DNA of 33,295 bases from NCBI GenBank assembly GCA_020721025.1, contig DYNO01000008.1, positions 1-33,295 on the forward strand. Reading direction: 5' to 3'. Position numbers and translations under genes: made by a program. Under the pieces are notes generated by a model. The model saw only the letters and a program-made list of their open reading frames with translations, searched no databases and was not told where the DNA came from. Every line of letters begins with the position of its first letter. Within the stretch, counting starts at the first letter, position 1. Shown here in pieces: positions 24,243 to 32,654 of the stretch. This DNA comes from Thiomargarita sp. (GTDB lineage: Bacteria; Pseudomonadota; Gammaproteobacteria; Beggiatoales; Beggiatoaceae).

Positions 24243-24585
24243 CAGTTTGTTACCGATTGTAATCGATTTAATGTTGTATTTCAAGTATTAAGCACGTAGT
24301 AATGGACTACATCTTATAAAAAAACCAATGTGTTTTACGGCGAGAACCAAGCCTATGATGACATTGTTTACAAACGTAGTCCCATGATTTAACAACATAA
24401 ACAGATATAGTTGTTAAGACTATCAAGCTTGTTCCTACGAAAGTAGGAGTCCACGACACGATCCGGCGGGACTATAAACTGCACGTAAAGGTGACGTAAG
24501 GCTTGAGCAATCAAGCAGTTGCGTTGACGACGTGAACAAAGTGAGAATCATTCGCACATCTTATGTTAATATTTATTAGCTTTTT
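24243..24585 (+). ncRNA. Candidate structured RNA, copy 2 (about 343 nt)
   Basis: Same plan as copy 1. TTTAACAAC (24388-24396) pairs with GTTGTTAAG (24410-24418); TCCTAC-GAAA-GTAGGA (24433-24448) is identical to copy 1; CACGT (24482-24486) pairs with ACGTG (24530-24534). The enclosed variable part here holds a perfect GCTTGA-GCAA-TCAAGC hairpin (24501-24516), a second GNRA tetraloop, which is weaker in copy 1. The outer GGACTAC/GTAGTCC stem keeps seven pairs but loses those beyond. No protein-coding frame of note lies within. Family unknown. Confidence 0.5.
24565..24585 (+). terminator. Hairpin and T-run ending repeat element copy 2
   Basis: GTTAAT-ATTT-ATTAGC followed by TTTTT. The stem keeps all six pairs, one as U-G. 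Confidence 0.55.
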
Positions 24586-24829
24586 AGGATCGGCATGTTG
24601 CAAAACTGAGCGTGTTATTATAAACTACTCGGATTGCAAAATTAGCTTTTTTCGCATCCGTCTGACTTGAATCTCAAAAAGATAAATCATTCTGCTCCGG
24701 TCGAAAGAGATATGTTGATAATTCAACAGGTTGCAAATTCTGCTTTCTTGTCAAGAAGTTTTGCTATTAATTGAATGATAAAGAAAATTTCGATTAAAAG
24801 CGGATTTTTTACGGAAAGATTAAAAAAGT

Positions 24830-24858
24830 TTGACAAAGTGTTTCGTTTCCTGCATAAT
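24830..24858 (+). promoter_or_regulatory. Sigma-70 promoter of tRNA-Met
   Basis: TTGACA (24830-24835), exactly 17 bp, CATAAT (24853-24858), about 48 bp before the tRNA. A strong match for a stable-RNA promoter. Confidence 0.7.
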
Positions 24859-24906
24859 GTCATCTTCAACGCGGTACAAAATAAAGTTCTCACAAAAAGC
24901 AAATTT

Positions 24907-24983
24907 GGCTATGTAGCTCAGTCGGCTAGAGCACAGCACTCATAATGCTGGAGTCGGTGGTTCGAATCCACCCATAGCCACCA
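24907..24983 (+). tRNA. tRNA-Met (CAU anticodon), elongator type
   Basis: The 77-nt gene folds as a standard cloverleaf. The acceptor stem is GGCTATG with CATAGCC, followed by A and an encoded CCA. The D-arm has GCTCAGTCGG, the anticodon loop CTCATAA with CAT at 24941-24943, and the T-loop GGTTCGAATCC. The first base pair is a normal G-C, unlike initiator tRNAs, and the sequence closely resembles the E. coli elongator tRNA-Met. A CAT anticodon could also belong to the isoleucine tRNA modified with lysidine, but the likeness to tRNA-Met is greater. Confidence 0.93.
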
Positions 24984-25031
24984 TTTTCATCATCCTTGAT
25001 ATCTCTCTCCACATCAGGGAGTTCCCCCAAA

Positions 25032-25439
25032 ATGAATCAGCCTCTCGCCACTCGCGGTATGCACCATGTTGCGCTTAATGTTGAAGATTTAGCCGCATGT
25101 GAACATTTTTACGTTGATCTGCTCGGAATGCGTGTAGAATGGCGACCCGACGCAAATAGCTTGTATCTTTCCAGTGGGTCTGATAACCTCGCGCTACACA
25201 AGACATCTGTCGCTCTGCATGATGGAACACAACACTTAAATCACATTGGTTTTATCATCGCATCTCCGGCTCAAGTGGATGAATGGTATCATTTTTTACT
25301 TGATCACCAAGTACGCATGAAGACCACGCCACGCCAACATCGCGATGGTGCTTACAGTTTTTATTGTTTTGATCCCGACGGCAACACGGTGCAGATGATT
25401 TATCACCCGCCCTTAGTGCCCGCTGCGGCAATCTCATAA
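25032..25439 (+). CDS. VOC-family (glyoxalase/bleomycin-resistance fold) protein
   Basis: The 135-residue protein begins MNQPLATRGMHHVALNVEDL, a typical VOC opening with a metal-binding histidine position, then FYVDLLGMRVEW, LNHIGFIIASPAQVDEW in the second module, and FYCFDPDGNTVQMIYHPP at the end. The residue normally glutamate in that last strand is glutamine here, so metal binding may differ. The substrate cannot be told. I chose the ATG after an AGGGAG ribosome-binding site rather than a TTG 36 bp upstream. The stop is five bases before speD, so the two are probably co-transcribed. Confidence 0.85.
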   Translation: MNQPLATRGMHHVALNVEDLAACEHFYVDLLGMRVEWRPDANSLYLSSGSDNLALHKTSVALHDGTQHLNHIGFIIASPAQVDEWYHFLLDHQVRMKTTPRQHRDGAYSFYCFDPDGNTVQMIYHPPLVPAAAIS

Positions 25440-25444
25440 GAGTC

Positions 25445-26275
25445 ATGTTGATGGGAAAAAAATCGAAAAAAATGAAAATCAAACTCCAAGGTTTCAACAA
25501 TCTCACGAAAACCTTGAGTTTTAATATTTACGATATTTGTTACGCGAAAACCGCGAAACAGCGTAAACGGTATATTGATTATATTGATGATGTGTATAAT
25601 GCCGAACGGTTGACACAGATTCTCACTGATGTATCCAACATTATTGGTGCGAATATCCTCAATATTGCCCGTCAAGATTATGATCCGCAAGGGGCAAGTG
25701 TCACTATGTTAATTTCCGAAGGGGAAATGGCATGTGATAGCCCTCACTCGGATCAAGATGATGCAGTTCCCGGTCCCCTGCCTGATTCTGTCGTCACGCA
25801 CTTGGATAAAAGCCACATCACCGTCCATACTTATCCCGAGAGTCACCCCGATAATGGTATCAGTACCTTTCGTGCAGATATTGACGTTTCTACCTGTGGT
25901 CGCATTTCGCCGTTGAAAGCGTTGAATTATCTGATTCACAGTTTTGATTCTGATATCGTCATCATGGATTATCGGGTGCGTGGTTTTACCCGTGACAAGG
26001 GCGGACGCAAGCACTATATTGATCACAAAATCAATTCGATCCAGAATTTTATTTCTGAAAAGACTAAGGCGATGTATCAACTCGTTGACGTGAATGTGTA
26101 TCAGGAAAATATTTTTCACACCAAGATGATTTTGAAAAATTTCAAATTGGACAACTACTTGTTTGATATTTCTTCAGAAGATTTATCATCCGAGGAAATT
26201 GAAAAAATTGAGCGGCGATTGCAGCATGAAATGATGGAAATCTTTTACGCTGAGAATATGCCAAGCAAGGTTTAA
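25445..26275 (+). CDS. speD: S-adenosylmethionine decarboxylase proenzyme
   Basis: Makes decarboxylated S-adenosylmethionine, the aminopropyl donor for spermidine. The 276-residue proenzyme follows the E. coli SpeD pattern closely: GFNNLTKTLSFNIYDICYAKTA, GANILNIARQDYDPQGASVT, and the self-cleavage site HLDKSHITVHTYPESHP, in which serine 123 becomes the pyruvoyl group. The catalytic cysteine is in STCGRISPLKALNYL (about 151). The C-terminus has DVNVYQENIFHTKMILK. Two other in-frame ATGs (25451 and 25472) are possible starts. Spermidine synthase (speE) is not nearby. A strong terminator follows. Confidence 0.96.
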   Translation: MLMGKKSKKMKIKLQGFNNLTKTLSFNIYDICYAKTAKQRKRYIDYIDDVYNAERLTQILTDVSNIIGANILNIARQDYDPQGASVTMLISEGEMACDSPHSDQDDAVPGPLPDSVVTHLDKSHITVHTYPESHPDNGISTFRADIDVSTCGRISPLKALNYLIHSFDSDIVIMDYRVRGFTRDKGGRKHYIDHKINSIQNFISEKTKAMYQLVDVNVYQENIFHTKMILKNFKLDNYLFDISSEDLSSEEIEKIERRLQHEMMEIFYAENMPSKV

Positions 26276-26287
26276 TCTCCCCCCTCA

Positions 26288-26336
26288 AAACAACGTCATA
26301 CTCTGCAAATCGTGGTGATGACGTTGTTTCTTTCTT
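26288..26336 (+). terminator. Intrinsic-type terminator after speD
   Basis: AAACAACGTCAT (26288-26299) and ATGACGTTGTTT (26318-26329) form a perfect 12-bp stem, followed by the T-rich CTTTCTT. It ends the VOC-speD unit 12 bp after the speD stop. Confidence 0.7.
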
Positions 26337-26505
26337 ATGATTTTTAAAGATTTTCTCGTGTGCGGGTGTTAGAACGGGGAACTGTTTGATTGAATAAAAA
26401 TCTACCACATTGTCAAGTTCGATTGCTGACAACCAAATAATAAAATTATTTTTTGCAGTGCCATGCGTCACCCCTCCCACTTTTCGTCGGCTCAGAATCC
26501 AAAAG

Positions 26506-27387
26506 ATGTACCCACAAAACTATCTATTAGGCGTGTTATTCATTCTCATCTCGGAATTCATGTTTGTTTCCATGTCCGCAGTGGTCAAGGTGACATCCGT
26601 CCACGTTCCCAGCGAAGCCATTGTATTTTTTCGTAATTTTTTCGCAATCTTGATCTTACTGCCTTGGATGCTACATCGTGGAGTCAACGTGCTGAGTTGG
26701 CAACAAATGCGGTTACATTTTTTACGCTCCCTTTCCGGTTTGGGTGCAATGTATTGTTTTTTCTACACTATCGCGCACATTCCACTGGCAGAAGCTTCGT
26801 TGCTCAAATTAACCATGCCGTTTTTCCTACCGATACTCAGTATTTTCTGGTTGGCAGAAGCGGTATCGTTGCGAGTCATCTGGGCAATTATTGTCGGATT
26901 TATCGGAGTAGCGATCATTTTGAAGCCGGGCACCATCACATTTTCCAGCGTCTCCCTCATCGCATTATTAGGGGGATTATTTGCTGCCGTCGCCACCAGC
27001 ACCATTCGCCGCATGTCCGCGGTTGATTCCAGCATCAATATCGTATTTTATTTCGCAGTTATTGGCAGTGTATTTTCCGCTATCCCATTGTTTTGGAGCG
27101 AATTTATTCTAACCTACCACGCCATGATGCTGTTATTTGCCGTCGCGATTCTTGCCACAATTGCACAACTGGTCATGACGTATGCCTACCAAATTGCCCC
27201 CGCCGCCAGCATTGGACCATTCAGCTATGTCTCTGTTATCTTTGCAACAAATTTTGGTTGGTGGTTTTGGCACGAACAAGTTGACTATTGGTTTTTCATG
27301 GGCGCGAGTTTGATCATATTCGCAGGTATTTTATTGATTCTCAACGATAAAAAGCCAGTTTTAGCGGAATCACCCTCATCAGATTAA
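26506..27387 (+). CDS. EamA-family drug/metabolite exporter
   Basis: An inner-membrane protein with about ten helices in two EamA repeats. The 293 residues from MYPQNYLLGVLFILISEFMF include the first repeat (FVSMSAVVKVTS, FFRNFFAILILLPW, YCFFYTIAHIPLAEASLL, LTMPFFLPIL) and the second with FYFAVIGSVFSAIPLF, TIAQLVMTYAYQIAPAAS and GPFSYVSVIFATNFGWWFWHE. It probably exports an amino acid or small metabolite, the substrate being unknown. I use the ATG at 26506; the frame is open for 32 codons upstream from a TTG. The ribosome-binding site is weak at either. It ends 49 bp before queA. Confidence 0.88.
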   Translation: MYPQNYLLGVLFILISEFMFVSMSAVVKVTSVHVPSEAIVFFRNFFAILILLPWMLHRGVNVLSWQQMRLHFLRSLSGLGAMYCFFYTIAHIPLAEASLLKLTMPFFLPILSIFWLAEAVSLRVIWAIIVGFIGVAIILKPGTITFSSVSLIALLGGLFAAVATSTIRRMSAVDSSINIVFYFAVIGSVFSAIPLFWSEFILTYHAMMLLFAVAILATIAQLVMTYAYQIAPAASIGPFSYVSVIFATNFGWWFWHEQVDYWFFMGASLIIFAGILLILNDKKPVLAESPSSD

Positions 27388-27436
27388 TTGTTTGCGCGCG
27401 AATTTCACCTTATTTAACTCATCATTTCTCAATTTC

Positions 27437-28465
27437 ATGCAACGTACTGATTTTAATTTTGAATTACCTGAAAACCTGATCGCGCAATATCCGTGTGAAC
27501 CACGCAGTCACAGCCGTTTGTTACATCTTGAACCGGAAACGGGAAAATGTCGCGATTATCACTTTTTTGATTTACCTAACTTGTTGCAAAAAAACGATTT
27601 ATTGGTATTTAACGATACAAAAGTAATTCCTGCGCGCCTCTTTGGGCAAAAAACAACCGGTGGTAAAATTGAAATTTTGGTGGAAAGTATTTTGGATAGC
27701 CAGCATATTTTGGCACAATTGCGTCCAAGTAAATCAATAAAATTAGGTGCTTATATTCACTTAACTGATAATATTCAAGCCATCGCGGTTGAACGACGGG
27801 ATAACTTCTTTGTATTGCAATTTTTAGATCCGCGACCGGTGTTAGAAATTTTACAACTTATCGGACATATTCCCTTGCCGCCGTATATTCAACGTCCAGA
27901 TACTTTGCAAGATAGCGAACGTTATCAAACAGTTTATGCGCGACATCCGGGGGCAGTGGCAGCACCTACCGCAGGTTTACATTTTGATGAGGCATTATTG
28001 CAACAATTGCGAGAACAAGGTGTGGATATGGCATTCGTGACGCTGCATGTGGGCGCGGGCACCTTTGCACCGATACGAGTCAATGACTTATCACAGCATC
28101 AGATGCACCAAGAGCATATTATTGTGTCGGCGGCGGTTTGTGAACAAATTGCCCGAACTCGACAAAAAGGTGGGCGAGTGATTGCGGTGGGGACGACCTG
28201 TGTGCGTGCGTTAGAAACTGCGGCTCAGAATGGAAAATTGCAACCTTATCAAGGACAAACTCGGTTATTTATTACACCGGGCTATCAATTTCATCTGGTT
28301 GACGCTTTGGTCACAAATTTTCATTTACCAGAATCAACTTTGTTAATGTTGGTTTGTGCCTTCGCAGGACAGCAAGCGGTGTTGGCGGCGTATCGTTATG
28401 CGGTGCAACAACAGTATCGGTTTTTTAGTTATGGGGACGCGATGTTTTTATGCAAGGCAATTTAA
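27437..28465 (+). CDS. queA: S-adenosylmethionine:tRNA ribosyltransferase-isomerase
   Basis: Transfers and isomerises the ribosyl part of S-adenosylmethionine onto preQ1-tRNA to make epoxyqueuosine, a late step of queuosine synthesis. The 342 residues match family segments: MQRTDFNFELPENLIAQYP, LLVFNDTKVIPARLFG, GHIPLPPYIQRPD, PGAVAAPTAGLHFDE, FVTLHVGAGTF, VIAVGTTCVRALE and TNFHLPESTLLMLV, ending YRFFSYGDAMF. The ATG at 27437 agrees with the known N-terminus; a TTG at 27392 adds 15 residues without a family match. tgt, yajC and secD, commonly next to queA, do not follow. Confidence 0.96.
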   Translation: MQRTDFNFELPENLIAQYPCEPRSHSRLLHLEPETGKCRDYHFFDLPNLLQKNDLLVFNDTKVIPARLFGQKTTGGKIEILVESILDSQHILAQLRPSKSIKLGAYIHLTDNIQAIAVERRDNFFVLQFLDPRPVLEILQLIGHIPLPPYIQRPDTLQDSERYQTVYARHPGAVAAPTAGLHFDEALLQQLREQGVDMAFVTLHVGAGTFAPIRVNDLSQHQMHQEHIIVSAAVCEQIARTRQKGGRVIAVGTTCVRALETAAQNGKLQPYQGQTRLFITPGYQFHLVDALVTNFHLPESTLLMLVCAFAGQQAVLAAYRYAVQQQYRFFSYGDAMFLCKAI

Positions 28466-28813
28466 ATATTAAAATCAATGACTTAAAAATTTACCTCTCT
28501 ATCTCAACATGCACCTAAACAAAATGAAAGAAGCAAGAGCTGATAAATCAATCTGTTAATGCTTTGTTGCCTGCTGATACAAAATCACATCAGATATTTT
28601 ATTCATTTAAACAAATTCTTAAGTTGTGTTTGATCAGCAAATGGACGGTTATAACAGCAATTGTCTAAATAAATCTTCATATTGCCACTCAATTCAATTG
28701 TTCAATGTTCAAGTGATCCGTCCTGTAAGCATAAGTTAAAACGCTATCATTTTGTAATTTCGCCCCATTCTCGCTACACTATGCACAGTTACAAAATCAA
28801 CCGAGAAAAACCA
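28466..28813 (+). other. Gap between queA and ileS, no feature identified
   Basis: This 348-bp stretch is AT-rich. A frame is open from about 28682 into ileS but matches nothing before the proposed GTG start. I saw no repeat copy, convincing promoter or riboswitch. The ileS promoter must lie here, but I cannot place it. Confidence 0.4.
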
Positions 28814-31621
28814 GTGAGCGAGTACAAACACACTTTACACCTGCCTCAAACTGACTTCCCCATGCGCGGCAACCTGCCCCAACGTGAGCCTGAGATGCTG
28901 AAACGTTGGCAGGAACTCAATATTTATCAACAACTTCGTGAGCAACGCGCCGGGCAGGACACCTTCATTCTGCACGATGGTCCCCCGTATGCCAATGGTG
29001 ATATTCACATCGGTCATGCGGTCAATAAAATTCTCAAAGATTTCATTGTCAAAGCCAAGTCCATGAATGGCTTAGATTCTCCCTATATTCCGGGCTGGGA
29101 TTGTCACGGACTGCCTATTGAATTGCAGGTGGAAAAAAATCTCGGCAAAAAACAAGTCTCGCCGCGTGAATTTCGTGATGCTTGTCGGGAATATGCGCGG
29201 CAACAGATTGAAAAACAAAGTAAAGATTTTCAGCGATTGGGCGTGATGGGCGATTGGGCAAATCCGTATCTAACAATGGACTTTAAAACTGAAGCAGACA
29301 TCGTGCGGGCTTTGGGCAGAATTATCGCAGCGGGTCATGTCGATAAAGGGTTTAAACCCGTGCATTGGTGCAGTGAATGTGGCTCGGCATTGGCAGAAGC
29401 AGAAGTTGAATATGAAGATAAAACGTCGCCCGCGATTGATGTGCGTTTCCAAGTGGTTGATGAAGCTGAAGTTAGCAAACGTTTTCAGATCGCCGCGTGT
29501 TCACAAACTTCAATTGTTATTTGGACGACCACACCTTGGACTTTGCCAGCAAATCAAGCAGTTGCACTCCATCCTGAACTTGAATATGTCCTCATTGCGC
29601 ATCAACAAGACGGCGTGACTGAACATTTAATTTTAGCCGAAGCCTTGTTAAACAGTTGTTTGCAACGCTATCAGATTGAAAATTATCAAATTGTGGCGCG
29701 CTGCGTTGGGCAAGATTTAGAACACCTTAAACTCAAGCATCCATTTTATGCGCGGGAAGTGCCTGTTATTCTTGGCGATCATGTTACGACAGAAGCAGGA
29801 ACGGGCGCGGTGCATACGGCTCCGGGGCATGGTTTGGAAGATTATATTGTGGGATTGCGCTATCACTTGCCGATTGATAATCCTGTCGGTGGTGATGGGA
29901 AATTCCTGCCGCATACCGAAATCTTTGCCGGCGAGCAGGTATTTAAAGCCAATGATCACGTCATCGAAGTGTTGCAAGCGCATCGTAAGTTATTGCATCA
30001 TGAGAAGATTCGCCACAGTTACCCGCATTGTTGGCGGCATAAAACGCCCATTATTTTCCGTGCTACGCCGCAATGGTTTATCAGCATGGAAAAACACCAA
30101 TTGCGTCAACAAGCGTTAGAAGTGATCCAAGCGGTTGATTGGACACCAGAATGGGGCGAACAGCGCATTGTTGGCATGATTGAAAACCGTCCGGATTGGT
30201 GTATTTCTCGACAACGGAATTGGGGTGTGCCGATCACGGTGTTTGTGCACAAAGAAACGGGGGCATTGCATCCACAGACGCTTGAATTGATTGAAAAAAT
30301 CGCACAGCAAATTGAAAAAATTGGGATTGATGCGTGGTTTGAGCTGCAACCGACGGAATTACTCGGTGACGATGCACAACACTATGATAAAGCAAGCGAT
30401 ACGCTCGACGTGTGGTTCGATTCTGGGGTGACTCATGCGACGGTGCTGGAAACCCGTGATGAGTTGTGTGTACCGGCGGATTTGTATTTGGAAGGTTCGG
30501 ATCAGCATCGCGGTTGGTTTCAATCGTCCCTGTTGACTTCGGTGGCAATGCGACACGGTAAAGCCCCTTATTCTGGCGTGTTGACTCATGGTTTTACGGT
30601 CGATGCCAAAGGGCGTAAGATGTCGAAATCCTTGGGAAATGTGATTGCCCCGCAGGATGTGATCAAAAATTCTGGCGCGGATATTTTACGGTTATGGGTG
30701 GCGGCGACCGATTATCGTGGCGAAATTACGGTTTCCAATGAAATTTTAACTCGGATTGCTGAGGCTTATCGGCGGATTCGCAACACGTCACGGTTTTTAT
30801 TGGCAAATTTGGCGGGCTTTGATCCTGCAACCGATAGGGTGTCTCGTGAAAATATGTTGGCGTTGGATCGTTGGGCGGTGGATAAAGCCTATCATTTGCA
30901 GCAAGAAATTATCAAAGCCTACGACAGCTACAATTTTCATGTCGTGTATCAAAAAGTTCATCATTTCTGCACAGTTGAGATGGGGAGCTTGTATTTAGAC
31001 ATCATCAAGGATCGACAATATACGTGTCAAAAAGACAGTGTTGCCCGTCGTTCTGCGCAAACTGCGTTATTTCACATTATTGAGGCGTTAAGTCGTTGGT
31101 TGACACCGATTTTAAGTTTTACCGCAGATGAAATTTGGCAATATATTCCCGGCGCGCGTGGGAAATCGGTGTTGTTAGAAACGTGGTATAACGGCTTGTT
31201 TCCATTGGATGAAAATAGTGTTGTTGCCGCGCCGACGTGGGATAAAATTTGGGTGATTCGTGAAGCGGTGAGCAAGGAATTGGAAAAATTGCGGGCTGTG
31301 GAGGTGATCGGGGCAGGATTGGAAGCGGAGGTGCATCTGTATTGCGATCATCATACGGTTGAATTGTTGTCTGTGCTGCAAAATGAATTGCGTTTTGTAT
31401 TGATCACTTCCTATTCGCATTTACATCTGGCAGAGCAACGCCCGGAAGATGCGGTGAATTATGAAGGTTTTTGGGTGAAGGCGCAGCGGTGTGAGCATAA
31501 AAAATGTATTCGTTGCTGGCACTTACGTGAGGACGTGGGCGCAAATGCAGAGCATCCAGAATTGTGTGGGCGGTGTGTGGAAAATGTGGCGGGGGTGGGT
31601 GAAGTGAGATTGTTTGCGTAA
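28814..31621 (+). CDS. ileS: Isoleucyl-tRNA synthetase
   Basis: Charges tRNA-Ile with isoleucine. From a GTG at 28814 the product (M/V)SEYKHTLHLPQTDFPMRG is 935 residues, close to E. coli IleS (938), and its opening matches. A GAGAAA lies upstream; an ATG at 28781 and a longer frame to 28682 are less likely. The class I motif GDIHIGHAVNK is near residue 60, the editing domain includes VIWTTTPWTLPANQAVAL, and GRKMSKSLGN is near 600. The C-terminal zinc site CIRCWHLREDVG...CGRCVENVAG is complete. lspA, often next, is absent. Confidence 0.96.
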   Translation: MSEYKHTLHLPQTDFPMRGNLPQREPEMLKRWQELNIYQQLREQRAGQDTFILHDGPPYANGDIHIGHAVNKILKDFIVKAKSMNGLDSPYIPGWDCHGLPIELQVEKNLGKKQVSPREFRDACREYARQQIEKQSKDFQRLGVMGDWANPYLTMDFKTEADIVRALGRIIAAGHVDKGFKPVHWCSECGSALAEAEVEYEDKTSPAIDVRFQVVDEAEVSKRFQIAACSQTSIVIWTTTPWTLPANQAVALHPELEYVLIAHQQDGVTEHLILAEALLNSCLQRYQIENYQIVARCVGQDLEHLKLKHPFYAREVPVILGDHVTTEAGTGAVHTAPGHGLEDYIVGLRYHLPIDNPVGGDGKFLPHTEIFAGEQVFKANDHVIEVLQAHRKLLHHEKIRHSYPHCWRHKTPIIFRATPQWFISMEKHQLRQQALEVIQAVDWTPEWGEQRIVGMIENRPDWCISRQRNWGVPITVFVHKETGALHPQTLELIEKIAQQIEKIGIDAWFELQPTELLGDDAQHYDKASDTLDVWFDSGVTHATVLETRDELCVPADLYLEGSDQHRGWFQSSLLTSVAMRHGKAPYSGVLTHGFTVDAKGRKMSKSLGNVIAPQDVIKNSGADILRLWVAATDYRGEITVSNEILTRIAEAYRRIRNTSRFLLANLAGFDPATDRVSRENMLALDRWAVDKAYHLQQEIIKAYDSYNFHVVYQKVHHFCTVEMGSLYLDIIKDRQYTCQKDSVARRSAQTALFHIIEALSRWLTPILSFTADEIWQYIPGARGKSVLLETWYNGLFPLDENSVVAAPTWDKIWVIREAVSKELEKLRAVEVIGAGLEAEVHLYCDHHTVELLSVLQNELRFVLITSYSHLHLAEQRPEDAVNYEGFWVKAQRCEHKKCIRCWHLREDVGANAEHPELCGRCVENVAGVGEVRLFA

Positions 31622-31630
31622 ATGAAGGAT

Positions 31631-31680
31631 GTTTGAACCCTAATTCGTTTTGAGTAAATTACGCGAATTGGGGCTCAAAC
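31631..31680. terminator. Hairpin after ileS, possible terminator
   Basis: GTTTGAACCCTAATTCG (31631-31647) pairs with CGAATTGGGGCTCAAAC (31664-31680) over 17 bp with few mismatches, ten bases after the ileS stop. A strong T-run is missing, so it may end transcription weakly or simply be a palindromic repeat. Confidence 0.5.
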
Positions 31681-31785
31681 GATGAATTAATTTTATAAAT
31701 TTAGACCTATTATTGAGTCTATAAAGGGGATTCATCTTAATTATAACCCCAACAAATTGCTCTGCCGTCGCTTTAGAATTACGTC

Positions 31786-32199
31786 TTAGATCATTAGTGG
31801 TTTTAGCCAATTTTCAACTCGGACATGGGGATAGCGTCTAAAATCACTTTCGTTATTGGTAACTACAATCAGATTCATCGCAACGGCTTGTGCTGCAATC
31901 AATTTATCTAAAGCATCTGCCTTTTTATCGCGAGTGGCATAACGAATACTGGCATAAACATGAGCCGCCGCCGACTCAAACGGTAATATCGGAATAAGTT
32001 CTAATAAGGCATTGAGTGCTTGTTGATTTTGAAAACGAGTTTCTTCCGCACAACAAACAATACCATACTCCAACTCTGCCAGTGTAATTGCTGACATCAC
32101 GATATCACCTTGATGACATGCTGCAAATCGTTCTGCCACTTCGGGCGGTTGACGTTTCATTAGGTAAATACATATATTTGTATCTAATAGATATTTCAT
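31786..32199 (-). CDS. vapC: VapC toxin (PIN-domain endoribonuclease)
   Basis: The 137-residue protein is a PIN-domain nuclease. Acidic catalytic positions are in MKYLLDTNICIYLM (D6), TLAELEYGI (E43 region) and the later KADALDKLIAAQAVA and TNNESDFRRYP segments. VapC toxins cut tRNA or rRNA and are held in check by VapB. It overlaps the vapB gene by four bases. The family D-N and S-D-F elements are intact, so it is probably active. Confidence 0.92.
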   Translation of the reverse strand: MKYLLDTNICIYLMKRQPPEVAERFAACHQGDIVMSAITLAELEYGIVCCAEETRFQNQQALNALLELIPILPFESAAAHVYASIRYATRDKKADALDKLIAAQAVAMNLIVVTNNESDFRRYPHVRVENWLKPLMI

Positions 32200-32426
32200 A
32201 GACCATCACGCTGTTGTTCACCTTGCTCATCTCTGCCATCCACCATAAAATCAGGACTGAAGGCGGCAAAACACGACATGAGATGGGTGAGCTTTTGAGT
32301 CAGCACTGGGCGAATCAGGAGTGAGCTACCAACTTGTAAAATTTCATAATTCTTTTCAGCGAGTTGCAGTTCTTTGGGAATATGCACTATCTGCATTCCA
32401 TCTTGAGTTGATATTCTGGCTAACAT
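32196..32426 (-). CDS. vapB: VapB-type antitoxin (AbrB-like)
   Basis: The 76-residue protein fits a SpoVT/AbrB-like antitoxin. The N-terminal part (QDGMQIVHIPKELQLAEKNYEILQVGSSLLIRPV) is the swapped-hairpin DNA-binding domain, and the tail (HLMSCFAAFSPDFMVDGRDEQGEQQRDGL) would bind VapC. It overlaps vapC by four bases. By family knowledge it represses its own operon. A family A palindrome lies about 96 bp upstream of its start. Confidence 0.85.
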   Translation of the reverse strand: MLARISTQDGMQIVHIPKELQLAEKNYEILQVGSSLLIRPVLTQKLTHLMSCFAAFSPDFMVDGRDEQGEQQRDGL

Positions 32427-32521
32427 GATGCCTCTGCTTTAAAAACAAGGTTGTCATAACTGCATCTTCTTGTTTTGGCGAATGGTAAGAATTATGGTTA
32501 GAAAGTTCTGAACCGTATTTT

Positions 32522-32646
32522 GTCTGAATCAGAATTGACGGAATTTTAGAATTTTCAGAATGAATACCAAGCGATAATCAAAAAGTTGTCATGATTTATT
32601 GCCGTTATTCTGGAAATTCACAAATTCTGAAAATTCTGATTCAGAC
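32522..32646. repeat. Palindromic repeat, family A, full copy
   Basis: A 125-bp copy with arms starting GTCTGAATCAGAATTGACGG and ending CTGATTCAGAC. Its central part contains TTGCCGTTATTCTGGAAATT as in the copy at 215-338. It separates vapB from the 3' end of the LamG gene, starting nine bases after that stop on the minus strand. Confidence 0.85.
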
Positions 32647-32654
32647 AAGAAATT

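Larger units (their letters stand above)
24204..24588 (+). repeat. Duplicated ~390-bp non-coding element, copy 2
   Basis: Matches 6990-7384 from AGGGTTGACAACTATCAC to CTTTTTAGGATCGG. Differences are mostly G/A and C/T changes, plus two small insertion/deletion zones: one inside the CACGT/ACGTG stem and one just after it. Flanks on both sides are unrelated to those of copy 1, so the block has been copied or moved as a unit. It sits alone between secA and tRNA-Met. The rest of 23992-24906 holds no gene I can support. Confidence 0.85.

Noticed and set aside
24593..24906. Possible insertion-sequence relic (repeated TTGCAAAA)
   Set aside because: The short matches do not form inverted ends or match the other repeats convincingly.
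28466..28813. T-box or other riboswitch ahead of ileS
   Set aside because: I saw no T-box motif or specifier hairpin, and such leaders are not expected in gammaproteobacteria.
31702..31721. Hairpin TAGAC/GTCTA related to the element at 14216
   Set aside because: Only five paired bases and a partial resemblance; too short to support.
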